Below are positions 27,001 to 37,292 of a stretch of DNA of 64,000 nt, piece by piece (position 1 is the stretch's first letter; every line of letters starts with the position of its first letter). The position numbers and the translations under genes are program-made. The DNA lies in the NCBI RefSeq assembly GCF_947623445.1, contig NC_135242.1, forward strand, positions 9,486,001 to 9,550,000, given 5' to 3'. The DNA is from Clavelina lepadiformis. Its lineage: Eukaryota > Chordata > Ascidiacea > Aplousobranchia > Clavelinidae. The notes under the pieces are model-generated. The model did no database searches. It was not told where the DNA came from and saw nothing but the letters and a program-made list of their open reading frames with translations.

Positions 27001-30000
27001 GTTTCTCTGCAGTGTCATCAGACAGATATCTAATGTTTGGCAGGTTTCAAAATATCTGGTGTCCAGTTTCAATTTGGCTAGGTTTCTTTGTAACTTCTCA
27101 TTACAAATACTTCAGCAACAGTGATGTAATGGTAATCTTTGATGTATTTACCAGCTTTCATTTGAAAGAGCTGTTGAAATCATAGTGAACCACTTGCATA
27201 TTGATAAAGCCATAATCATCCTGCCTTTTGGTATTGAAATCTTGTGAAAGATGATATCTCATAAATGTAAAGCACAAATATATCCTACTAGCTTAAAATC
27301 CGAACTGTATTTGTAATAATTACAAACATTTTAACAATTATTGTAACCGGTTTCAATCTCGCAACCATCCTGATTTGAAAACCTCGTAATGTATTTACAT
27401 GTTGCACTTGGAAGTTTTCCTCCAAAATAAGTTGTCCCGCTCACCTGGACACAAAACTCAGTGCAAATATTGAATCACCAGATGAAGTTTAAGGTTTTAC
27501 TCCTATGAGCATCTTTATTGCAAAGATTTATAACTTGCCTACGTGAAGTTAGAGCTGGGCATTTTTTAACCAATTGCTGCCATATAGTCGCTAATTTTGC
27601 CAGGTCTTAAAATGTTACGTCCAGAAAAAACTGCTATATATTCTTAAGAATCTTGGTTAAATTTCTGTTAATGGCCAGGTATTTTTCCAGCCTTAGTAGT
27701 AAGCACATTTAATTTTCCTTCTCACGATTACCTTGATTCAAAAAAGTTACCAGATGTTGATGTATTACATTTTGAACTTCAATTTTTACCTCATCTACAA
27801 ACTGAGCGTTTAATCATCAGATAAAGTTACGAAGACTTTTGCTAGCGTCCCTAAAAAAACCTCAACCTTGGACATTGGAGCACAGATTGATTATCAATTT
27901 CAGAACCATTTCACAGATGTATTATGTCCATGCAAAGCCACTTAAGACAGTGTGGCTTAAGCGACTGGGAAAACACACCGGCAGACAAATGGACAGACAG
28001 ACACACTTGCCCTTTGCTTATATGAATATCAATTAACTGACATTTGTAGTGTGACATTGAATAGAACTGTTTTAAAAATGGCTTTAGGGTATGAAAAATG
28101 GTTGAGTCAAAAATTATATGTTGAATAATAGTGTTTTGGGTTTACTAATTGTGTATTTCATTTCAAATTTTTAGCTGCTGAAATTGGAAAGCATTTCCCT
28201 GGTGTGTCGGGTGTTACAAATCATGATGCTGTAGTTCCTATTCTGAAGCTACATTTTGCACCATTCTCTAGTGATGTTGATATTTCTTTAGAGAACAAGT
28301 CAGTATGGCACAAATTGCTCTGTTTTGCAAAATTTGTATTAATATCACTGGGGCATGTAGCAGCTTTACACAAAGAACTAAACTGAAGTGTAATGAAAAC
28401 TATGAGGGCCAGTTGACTAGACAATCTTTGATTATAGGTACAGTATATGTATTCATATATGCACAATGTATAAATCCTAAGAAGAATCTTATTGTAGTGT
28501 AAAAGTTTTCAAAATTTTATATCTTGTTAGTTATACTACCTATATATCTCATTACCTACATCACGTTTAACATCTTGTATCTTTAGATTAATTTGCAATG
28601 GATGTTAATTTTACTAATGTTGACATTATGTACAAGGCCATTAGTGACGTAAACAATCGTAGAACATAATCTAGTCCACAATCCGTCTGCGGCATAGATC
28701 ACATTTGGTATCGTATATATATATATATATATACATATAGCCCACATAGTTCTCAGTTCATTAAAATAAAAAAAGGTTAAAATCTTTTGCCTGAAGACTG
28801 TTGCAAAATATAAGCTACACATTACAGTTTATGCGGGCCATCCTGTCAGTTTGGTGTGACGGACACATTCTAGCCAGATCACAACTCACTTTACAGTTTA
28901 GTTGATAATAGCTGTTGAGTTTTTGGAAGTGGTTTGGTGTAACAGTGGCATAAACGAAACATTTGCTACTACAATGTAGCTGATGTATTTCTGTTATACT
29001 TCATTAGTACGTACTTAAACGTGTTAGTTTTCATTTACTTGTGCCCAACTTTTGATTCGTCATTTTATAAATAAGTACTAGTAGCTTATAAAAATTATAG
29101 CAGAGTTGCATTTTGCTATTCCCATAAGCATCACATGGCAGTACTTTTTTGTTTTAGGAGGTTTTATTTTAGTTTTTAGTATTTTATCAACATACTTCAT
29201 AACGCCAGAGATAGAATTTTTGGGGTCACCATCGACTAATTACCACAGGCTTGCTTTGCTTGCAGAACAAAACCCTAGCACTTTTATGCTTAACATGTTG
29301 AACTTAGGTACTATTAGAAAATGCATAACTAAAAATGTAGTAATGATATTTAATGGCTATCTGAAGTTTGAATATTTGTTGCTAAAATTTTACAATGGAA
29401 GTGTGCATTTTAAGATGAGTTTATTTCAGAGTGGGGATGCAAACTGGTTGGATTTTCAATATGTATGTAAGGATTGATAAAAGAGTCGCTCCGTTTCTTT
29501 TTTTACTACGTCAGTGGACTAAGCATAATGGACTTTCACAACATGGGGGCACTTTGTACTATGGTTTGACTCCATTCATGGTTACATGTCTAGGTTTGTT
29601 TTATCTCATGCGTGTGCAACCAGCAGTCATTCCTCCCATGATAAATATGCTTACACCAAGAGCAAGTAAGTATTAATGGGAAGTTGCAGCTTATAATCTA
29701 TTCTAATTAAACATATGTCGACATGTTGGACAGTTATATCTGCTTGTAGATTGAATTTCTAGAAACACATAGATATAGCATTATACCCGTTTGGTCCAGA
29801 AGGAAAGCGCTGGCTCAATTGCAGAACGACTGTAATACGTATTTATTTAATACCTTACTGAATCATGTCTTTCTCAGCTCCAGATGATTTGATATTGGGA
29901 AAATTTCATACAAAAATAAACAACAACGTTTTAAACTTCAAATCTGAAAACTACAGCAGCGTGGAGGAACTTTTCCGGAACTGTCTGGAGTATTACCGCC

Positions 30001-30578
30001 TTCTTGAGTTCAACGAGTTTGAATTGTGTTTAGCCACAGTAAGTAAACACTAATCTTTTCCATAGTTGTTTGAAACTGACTTACCTTTTACAACAACCTT
30101 TACATACAGACAAAATGAAGTAGTTGTGATGTAAATTAAAACAAACTCTTTCAACTGTATTCGCGGTTTCAAATTAAATGAAAATGCATTGCAGGGCACT
30201 GCCAAGAATGTTATGCAGTCAGTATTTCATGCCTCTGCCGACCTTCACATCAAGATTCCGCTATCAAACATGAATGTCGGTAAAAATTGCTCTTACCAAT
30301 CTTTGAAAAAGTTTCAGAAAAGTGCAGAAACTTTAATTAGGTGAAGTATAATGCATGCTAAAACGAGTATGCACTATTAGTATACACTATTATCATATAT
30401 ATTTTTTTCTGGTTAAGGTGTTTTCAGTGTAAAACAGTTGTAAAAAATTAGCAGCTTAGTTTATGTTTTTGTCTCGTACGTTGACTTTTTTTTCTTTTTT
30501 AGGCGATTCGAAAGCCGAAAACGACATAAACATAATGAATGGGGTGTTTTAGCAGCGGTTACACTCGAAAAATCTTAG
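24042..30578 (+). CDS. MTPAP: Mitochondrial poly(A) RNA polymerase (5' exon not found)
   Basis: Non-canonical poly(A) polymerase that adds A-tails to mitochondrial mRNAs in the matrix. Nine exons join in frame: 24042-24256, 24358-24558, 24738-24867, 25320-25514, 28175-28298, 29430-29665, 29878-30038, 30195-30340 and 30503-30578, about 494 codons. The first two give the N-terminal RNA-recognition-like domain (MFLHVDVDPATDQQC, NYFLVEFSTAEGV). Exon 4 carries the nucleotidyltransferase motif FGTVMMGLGTEQSDIDLSL with the Asp-x-Asp pair. Exon 5 supplies SSDVDISLENK (third Asp region). Exon 6 gives RIDKRVAPFLFLLRQW and LTPFMVTCLGLFYL of the central domain. The last exons give KFQKSAETLIR and EWGVLAAVTL, matching the family C terminus. 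The first exon starts in phase 1, so an upstream exon with the targeting peptide is missing. Intron 4 is unusually long (2.66 kb). Confidence 0.9.
25515..28174 (+). other. Long MTPAP intron, no second gene recognised
   Basis: A 2.66-kb intron; the others in this gene are about 0.1-1.1 kb. A hAT-like left end (CATAGGTTTTCAATTTATGG followed by GTCACGACCC) starts near 25848, but no matching right end or duplication was found. The excess length may be a decayed insertion. Frames within show no family resemblance. Confidence 0.45.
28714..28733. repeat. (TA)n simple repeat
   Basis: A run of about ten TA dinucleotides within an MTPAP intron. Confidence 0.8.
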
Positions 30579-30632
30579 CTACATTGATGGTTTGTCTGGA
30601 AAAACCAACCCTGCCAGTTGATGCCACTTAGC

Positions 30633-30638
30633 AATAAA
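30633..30638 (+). promoter_or_regulatory. MTPAP poly(A) signal AATAAA
   Basis: AATAAA 55 bases after the MTPAP stop codon and only ten bases before the start of the mariner insertion. The cleavage site would therefore fall at or inside the transposon. Confidence 0.6.
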
Positions 30639-30647
30639 TCGATGTTA

Positions 30648-31611
30648 CAGGGTGGCACAAAAAAACGTTCATCAATAAAAATCGAATACCTTCCAAAATT
30701 TTATTAGATTAACACAAAAATTCAGCTACATTAGGTTAAGTCTATGTAGTAGACATCTCCAAAGTTTCAAGTCTGTACCAGATGAACTCTTTGTTTAACT
30801 CGCGCTCAAAAATGTGCTCTAAATGAGCTTCACGGTGCTGCAAGCACATTTGGATCCGGCGGGCAAAGTTCTCGATGAACCTCCCACATTCTTCCCTTGG
30901 GATCGCTTTTTATTGCTATTGTGATTGCTGCCTTCAGATCAGGGATAGTCTGGGGGTTGTTGCCATACACCCTGTCCTATGTATCCCGACAGATAAAAAT
31001 CTGGGGCGTTCAAGTCCGGTGAATGTGACCTGCGGCTGATCAGTCGGTCAGGGAAACGCTACTGTAGCCATGCCAATGATTCGTTTGAGGTGTGGGGGTG
31101 GCACCATCCTGCTGGAACCACTAGACGTCCATGACGACCCCTCTTCGTCGACCAAGTGCTGTCCGGAATTTGCCAAACACCTGAACAAAACGCTCGCTGT
31201 TGATTGTCACAGACCGCTCGTTTTCGTCCTCGAACCAGAATGGTCCAATGATGCCATATTTGGAGATGGCGACGCATTCAGTGCACTTGGCAGAGTGTAA
31301 TGGCCTTTGCAGACAGTACTCGGGGTGTGTGCTACCCCAGAAGATGTTGTTCATAGAGTTCACATGACCTGGCAGCAGAAAATGTACCTCATCCGAAAAC
31401 CAGACATGCCGCGTGGATAGAACTCAGCCGAAAATAGGCGTCAACTATAAATGTCTTTTATTCAGTAGTTCATTGCATCTCAAAGTAGAAATTTTCTAAA
31501 CTTATAGAACATTATTTAGAACTTGGTAAATCTGAAAAATTAAAAGAATTGATTAATTATTTCAAAAGTTATTCAAGTTTAGGTGATGAACGCTTTGTTT
31601 GTGTCACCCTG
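30648..31611 (-). mobile_element. Tc1/mariner-type element with decayed transposase
   Basis: Inverted ends CAGGGTGGCACAAAAAAACG and GTTTGTGTCACCCTG with TA at both sides (30646-30647, 31612-31613). A minus-strand interior encodes a degraded mariner transposase catalytic region. One frame reads FWGSTHPEYCLQRPLH and GIIGPFWFEDEN; another continues QWFQQDGATPTPQTN, so at least one frameshift separates the parts, and the N-terminal half is mostly missing. At 964 bp it is shorter than a complete element (about 1.3 kb). Confidence 0.88.
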
Positions 31612-33734
31612 TATTTTAAATGTGTATTTTTATGTTTGTGACCCCTTTATAAAAAAATTTAATCTCGGCTCACTTGCATTCTCACCTCAAGTTTTTGCGA
31701 TCTGCTTCTCAGCAACAGTTTTGATAGGAACCAAAGTATATTGCAAAATGCATAGGGCTGCAGTAAATTATGTAAGTTTTTTGAAGTGCTTTGTTTTCTG
31801 CTTGATGAGAATAACCCGATGAAGTGTATATAAAGTCGGTCTTTGGCCAGTCTGACTGCGTTGGGTCCATCGTTGCTTAGCACTAGGGCTGGGAAAGTTT
31901 ATCTGACTAATAAGCGCTAACGCCTAAAAACTCTTAGTAACTAAACAATTTGTTAGCCATTAGGTGAAAACGTACATGTAACATAGAATTTAGAGGAAAA
32001 TTTTTGGTAATCCATTGACAGGTGGAAATGTGCTGTTCTGTTAATCATTTTAAGGCTTGAACAGCTTGTTTCTTTGATCAATTACGTAGCCTAGGATGAC
32101 ATATGTTGCTAGTAAAAACTTTTCATCACGCTTCTTGAGAATATACAGTACTTTTACCTGCATGTAACGGCTACAGAAAATCGGTTAAATTCCAAGCTCT
32201 ATTTAGCACAAAAATAAGAGTTTAGCTACTGTTTTGCGCAAATCTCAGTAGGCCTATTTCTTTTAGAAAGAGAATGTCTATGGCTAAGCCATAGCTAAAT
32301 TAAAAAACTTGCCTCTGGAATGTTTCTAAAATTCTGGCACAAAACATTTTCAGTGCTAACTACTAACAGCATCCTTAACTGGGGACGTAGCCTACTTGAC
32401 ATTATTACCTCTAAAAATATTCCCCTGGCAAAACAAAGCTTTGGAACCCAATGGGAGCTGATTTGCAAAGAGTTGATATTTGGTTTACGTTAAGATTAAT
32501 TATTATACATTGAGTTATTTAAAATCATCAATGAGCACGCCATCAGTTCTCGTATTGGGCCACTCGCTTGCTTGGGTCGGCTCTGGAAGCACGCTATGTA
32601 CGAGATTCCAATAAAACATCGAAACGCTTCTTCACTATATGTAACTTATTCTTCACCCATGATGCATGAAGGCCACAACAAACAAATGTGATTGAATGAA
32701 GTTTACTTTTGGCACATTGAGTCATGTAGCTTTACTGCTTTAGCTATAGGAAGGTATTTCTTTTTCGAAAAGTCGTGTATTCCAGCAAACTATTTGGCAA
32801 CCTATTTAACCATGTTCATTTCATGGAGTATTTGCGTCAGCTTTCTCGTTTGGTACAACGCTCGAACATTCCAGCATCCCATACTTGTGATAATGTTTGA
32901 ATGAACTTGTTATTGCTGTTGTGTTTGTCGCTATGCTAGTTGCCCATAGTCTAGTGTAGTTTCTTCTCATTGTTGTTATAACTTATTGTTTATTATTTTT
33001 TGTTTTGGTTGGGTACTAAACGCTTTCTGGATTTGGTGGCCACGCTTACCTTTTATATGTCGTTATAGCATCACTGCAGACCACAGTTACCATTTTGCAC
33101 GTTTTAAGTCTTAGGACTTTGCCGCTTTTTCCTGCTCGTCGATTGTTTGTGAGCGCACTCTTCTTGTTTTAGCATACTATTACAAGATTAGCAACCATAC
33201 TTTTCACTTCCCACAGTTAATTTTGAAAAAATAAACAATACCTGAAGTTTTTTCATTTACAGAAATCTGACATTCTGGAATGCAGTTCTTGTTTACAACA
33301 TAATCATGATATCACTGCAAATACCCGATGATTTCCTGTGTGAAAAAACGTTGCCTTGCGTCAGTACAACAAAACTTGTATCGGAGAAAAATGAGAAGAT
33401 TGGTAAGGGGCTTTTTCGTATAAAGAACAACGCGGTGTTTAACCTGGGAGGACGTTGACGACTGAATAAACTACTTAAGCTAGCGTCTAAGCACACTATA
33501 GGCTTTATGGTTTAGAAGTGAAATCGAACACGTCGACAACAAATTTTTTCCATATAGTCTATATTGAAAAGCTAAACTTTTTTAGAAACAAAAGCATAAA
33601 AACAACATAGCATATTGTTAAGCTAACCGAGTAACTTTTTTACAGCCTGTCTTGTCGCTTTTACAAGGTGTGTTGTGTAGCAGAAAATTTCTTTTAATAT
33701 TGAATGTTAGTTCGAAGATTTTACGAGTAAAACC
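31612..33734. other. Gene-poor stretch between mariner and caveolin cluster
   Basis: No gene, RNA or clear transposon ends recognised; AT-rich with short frames only. The promoter of the first caveolin copy should lie at its right end. Confidence 0.5.
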
Positions 33735-34375
33735 ATGACCCAGGTATCCCTTGAAAATAAATCCAAGGGGATTCTAGATCTTGAGCTTCGAGATCCCACT
33801 AATATGAACAAACGTGTCAAGGTAAGTAACTATAACTGGCATTGACGTTTTCACGGAAAAGTAATTAAACAATTAGGGTTAAGAAAGAAATGAATTTTTT
33901 TGAAAGACGTTTAAAAGATTAATTAATTATTATTGCTGTATAGATTTGGTTTGAAGATTCTTTTACGAAACCAGACGGTACTCACAGCCTTGACCCTTGA
34001 TGGTGTATGGTCATGTAGTTATAAAACCTTCGAGTTCACCAAGAAGTGCTGCTATATCTTCCTTTCTATTTTGTGTGGCGGACCCTTTGCCTTTGGCTTG
34101 TACTTCGCTTGGCAAAGTTGTTTCCATATATGGTAGGCAAACATTTATATTTAAATGACAATACGCAATTATTGGTATAATCCATCTTTTTGTATCTTAT
34201 GCAGGTGTTTGAGTCCTTACTTGAAGTCATTCTTTATTGACCTTGGTTGCTGTGCTACATTCTAGAATCTAGAAGACCTTGGTTCAATGCTACCGCGATC
34301 CGGTGAATGAATCGTGTGGGAAGATATTTGGAAATATTAAAATTTCATCACAAATACGAAGTTGTATTGGAAGTC
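33735..34375 (+). pseudogene. Caveolin copy 1, broken
   Basis: Three exons parallel to the intact caveolin at 39635: 33735-33821 (MTQVSLENKS..DLELRDP), 33944-34135 (WFEDSFTKPDGTHS, then after a shift LDGVWSCSYKTFEF..FHIW) and 34206-34375 ([16 protein letters not shown]). Splice sites are intact, but the frame is not. Exon 2 has a 7-bp tandem duplication (CCTTGACCCTTGATGG) that shifts the frame. Exon 3 has another 7-bp duplication (TTCTAGAATCTAGAAG), a TAG where the intact copy has TGG, and a further base gain near the end that loses the normal stop. The protein would end within the scaffolding region. The preserved splice sites and strong similarity suggest inactivation was not ancient. An alternative is a sequencing or haplotype artefact, which several independent lesions make unlikely. 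Confidence 0.85.
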
Positions 34376-34861
34376 CACACCAATAGAATTATGGTTAAGA
34401 ATTTATTCAGGTATATACTTTTATTGAACGTCAAATGTAAGTCAGTTCTTATTGCCTGTGCAAGTAGCCTACATATACGTGATAGCTTTCAGTACATGAA
34501 GTTTTTATTTATTTTTTCAATTAGAGACAATACATACCAATGTAAACGAGCGAGTTTTGTATTATTATTGGTTTTTCTTGATGGTGCCCTAGAAAATGGT
34601 GATAATGACAATGACGGTAACCAATCTTTCGATTTCTGTTAAAAACAGTTCTTTCCAACACGGGTCCCGATTTTAATTACATCTGGAATAATCCAACTCC
34701 CATCATACCCTATATAATAAACATTCTATGACTAAACCATTTTCTTGAGAAGTTCTTCAACTTTATTTAATACAGTACAAATGCCCAAACTGAAAAAGCT
34801 ATAACAGAAATAAAAACATTTGTTATACTGTTCTCCAGCGCCATTCTCTATTGGTGTACCG

Positions 34862-35052
34862 ACACTTAATCACGCGACACATAATCACGCGACATTTAAT
34901 CACCGACACATAATCACTAGGACATTTAATCACGCGACACATAATCACTAGGACATTTAATCACGCGACACATAATCACTAGGACATTTAATCACGCGAC
35001 TTGGATACGTAATCACGCGACATTTAATCACGCGACACATAATCACTTGGAT
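34862..35052 (+). repeat. Left terminal tandem array of family A MULE
   Basis: About twelve 15-16 bp units, mostly of the forms ACATTTAATCACGCG and ACACATAATCACTAGG, partly alternating. One irregular insert (ACTTGGATACGTAATCACGCG region) breaks the pattern. Confidence 0.88.
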
Positions 35053-35105
35053 GCGACTGCCAAAGGCTTCCTTGGTCTTTCTTTTAGAACTCCCCGACAA
35101 TTGTT

Positions 35106-35768
35106 TTGAATCCGTTTGAGACTGCCGCAGTAAGTGCTTTCCGCACAGCATTTCCTACAGCAAATGTTAGGAGTTGTTATTTTCACCTAACGCAAAGCGT
35201 CCTGCGCAAAGTGAATGAAATTGGCATGAAGTGTGACTACGAGTCTGATGACGAATTAAGAACAGCTGTTCGGTGTTTACCAGCCTTAGCCATGGTCCCT
35301 TCCTCTGACGTAGTCGAGTCATTTCTGATCTTAGCTGATAGCATGCCCGATCACGAGAAGATGCCTGAGCTGCTTTCGTATTTCGAACACACATATATCA
35401 GAGGCAGACGACGTCCGGGACGTGGTGAACATTACGGCTCAGCCATCTTTCCAATCGAAAGTTGGAATCATTACGAAGCCGGGGCAGGTTGCATTGCAAG
35501 AACCACAAATGCAGTCGAAGGTTGGCATTTTGGTCTCCAAGTGCTTTTTCAATGCCACCACCCGACAATGTGGACTTTCATACGGGGAATTGAAAAAGAC
35601 ATTCAAATGCAACGTGCAACGTTTCTGCAAGGAATTGCTGGTACTCAACCTTCTATTCCAATACGGTACAAGGCACTGAAACTGCGCGTGCAAAACATAG
35701 TTGACCGTTATCTGTCAAGCGAAATTTTAGTCTATCTTCGTGCAGTTGCTTACATTTCCCATGCATAA
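35106..35768 (+). pseudogene. MULE transposase, C-terminal fragment
   Basis: Open for 220 codons but without an ATG at its start. It shows FETAAVSAFRTAFPTANVRS followed by CYFHLTQSVLRKVNE (the MULE D..FP..C.FH..Q..RK block) and TNAVEGWHFGLQ (catalytic Glu with the WH pair). The end, RYLSSEILVYLRAVAYISHA, resembles the YLRxIAxxI tail of animal MULEs. The first catalytic Asp region is absent, so it cannot be active alone. Probably a truncated remnant carried by the element. Confidence 0.85.
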
Positions 35769-35810
35769 CATTGCTGTAAATTGTAAATGTAAAAAAATAT
35801 TGTAAATGTG

Positions 35811-35975
35811 TGATTAAATGTCGCGTGATTAAATGTCCTAGTGATTATGTGTCGCGTGATTAAATGTCCTAGTGATTATGTGTCGCGTGATTAAATGTCG
35901 CGTGATTAAATGTCCTAGTGATTATGTGTCGGTGATTATGTGTCGCGTGATTAAGTGTCGCGTGATTAACTGTCA
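35811..35975 (-). repeat. Right terminal tandem array of family A MULE
   Basis: About ten units, the inverse of the left array (CGCGTGATTAAATGT, CCTAGTGATTATGTGT). The order of unit types is not a simple mirror of the left array, so the arrays have changed length independently. Confidence 0.88.
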
Positions 35976-36587
35976 CCAAACCTTCTCTATTTCCGCCATT
36001 ACAGGCCCTTATAGCTCTATAGCTTGCATTTCTAGACGGGAATCGGAAAAATCTATAGAAAGGGCTCACATATACTAAGCGTCGAAAATACTGTTTATAG
36101 ACAAAAATTGTAATTACATAAGCACACAACACAACAGCCAAAGCATTTGAATGCAATTAAGAACGAAATAAGTTCAATAAGGCATAAAAACTTGAATTTT
36201 TTTTGAACCAAAAACAAGAGTACGGGTACCGTACTAAAATTAACGGATAATTATAATTAATTATAAATTCAATATTTAGAAAACTTCTCCTTCCGCATGC
36301 TATTAGTCCAGTATGACTTCAGATTGATCTTTCAACTACAAATTAAAAATAAAACGCAAATTTCTATTACTGTTGATTGATGTTAGAGGCTCAAAATTAT
36401 CCTGAAGGGGCTCTAAATTTTCAGGCCCTATGCTATAGCTCTATAGCAAGTGTGTGGTAAATCTAGAAATTCTGCACTTTAAAGAAAACGTACGTCACCA
36501 ACTCGACCGAAAAGCACTATTTAATAAGAGTAAACTAGTTTATGTTGAAATTCAACACTGAGTTACCTTAGCGAGAGATCAAAGCTG

Positions 36588-37292
36588 CTGCGATCCGGTG
36601 AATGAATCATATCTGGAAAGATACTTGAAAATGGTAGTTGATCAACTGAGTGACACTTCATTTGAGTGACAGCTCATTTGAGTGACACATTCTTTTAACG
36701 TTCATTTGAGTGACAAATAATTCATGCTCAACTGAGTGACAGTTCATTTGAGTGACACATTGGTGAGTACTGTTCAAACTACAGTAATGGTTGAAAAATG
36801 CATCAGCATGCAGCATCATAGAGTTTCCCAAGAACTCTTTCGCATTGAATTTGGTGCATCGACACCATTGCGCCGATCGCGTATGACAAGGCAAAAAGAA
36901 GCCCGATTTGGAAATTTGTTTTCCCAGCAAGAAGACCTTCCACAGGAAGTATTCCTCCGCCGAATTGCGCGTAATTTGAAGATCGGACCAACTGCGGAAC
37001 TATCAGAATTGAACGAGATGGTTGAGGATTCTTAGTTGTTTTTTGTTGATAGTACTCTAAACTTTGTCTTGTGTGTGTTGTCATCTGTGCACTTACTAAT
37101 TAACAGCAACTGCAACTTAAACAACAAATGTCAATGTGTCACTCAAATGAATTAAACAGCACTTATCAATGTGTCACTCAAATGAACTATAATTATGTCA
37201 CTCAAATGAACTGTCACTCAAATGAACTGTCACTCAGATGATATACAACCCTTGAAAATATCAAATTTCACCACAAATACAAAGTAGTTTAG
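36588..37292 (+). pseudogene. Caveolin exon-3 fragment split by a transposon
   Basis: Only the end of a caveolin last exon is present: GCGATCCGGTGAATGAATC at 36590-36608 is identical to caveolin copy 1 over that stretch. It continues to 36632 and resumes at 37260 with ATCAAATTTCACCACAAAT and an in-frame stop KVV*. The 618-bp family C MULE sits between the halves. A small indel also disturbs the frame. It is closer to copy 1 than to the intact gene, so it likely came from a local duplication of copy 1. Confidence 0.75.
36633..37250 (+). mobile_element. MULE-like element, family C, with transposase tail
   Basis: A perfect 9-bp duplication CTTGAAAAT (36624-36632 and 37251-37259). Ends GGTAGTTGATCAACTGAGTG and, read inward from the right, GGTTGTATATCATCTGAGTG. 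Subterminal arrays of a 15-bp unit TTCATTTGAGTGACA lie on both sides, inverted. The centre has a short frame, FRIEFGASTPLRRSRM..QEVFLRRIARNLKIG, whose end resembles the C-terminal YLRxIAxNI of MULE transposases. It inserted into a caveolin exon fragment. Confidence 0.88.

Larger units (their letters stand above)
34853..35982 (+). mobile_element. MULE-type transposon, family A, with transposase fragment
   Basis: A perfect 9-bp duplication TTCTCTATT flanks it (34844-34852 and 35983-35991). Ends are GGTGTACCGACACTTAATC and, read inward from the right, GGTTTGGTGACAGTTAATC. Each terminal repeat is an array of 15-16 bp units of alternating type (ACATTTAATCACGCG and ACACATAATCACTAGG), about 190 bp on the left and 165 bp on the right. 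Between them is an open frame of 220 codons from a MULE transposase. The element is a deletion derivative of an autonomous MULE; the N-terminal transposase half is gone. It inserted downstream of the broken caveolin copy. Confidence 0.92.

Noticed and set aside
29106-29477. Plus-strand frame of 123 codons in an MTPAP intron
   Set aside because: No ATG at its start, no family resemblance, and the MTPAP exon at 29430 is read in a different frame with perfect phase.
34862-35975. Regularly spaced short repeats resembling a CRISPR array
   Set aside because: Units are directly tandem without unique spacers, are inverted at the other side of a transposase fragment, and are bounded by a 9-bp duplication. 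They are transposon ends in animal DNA.
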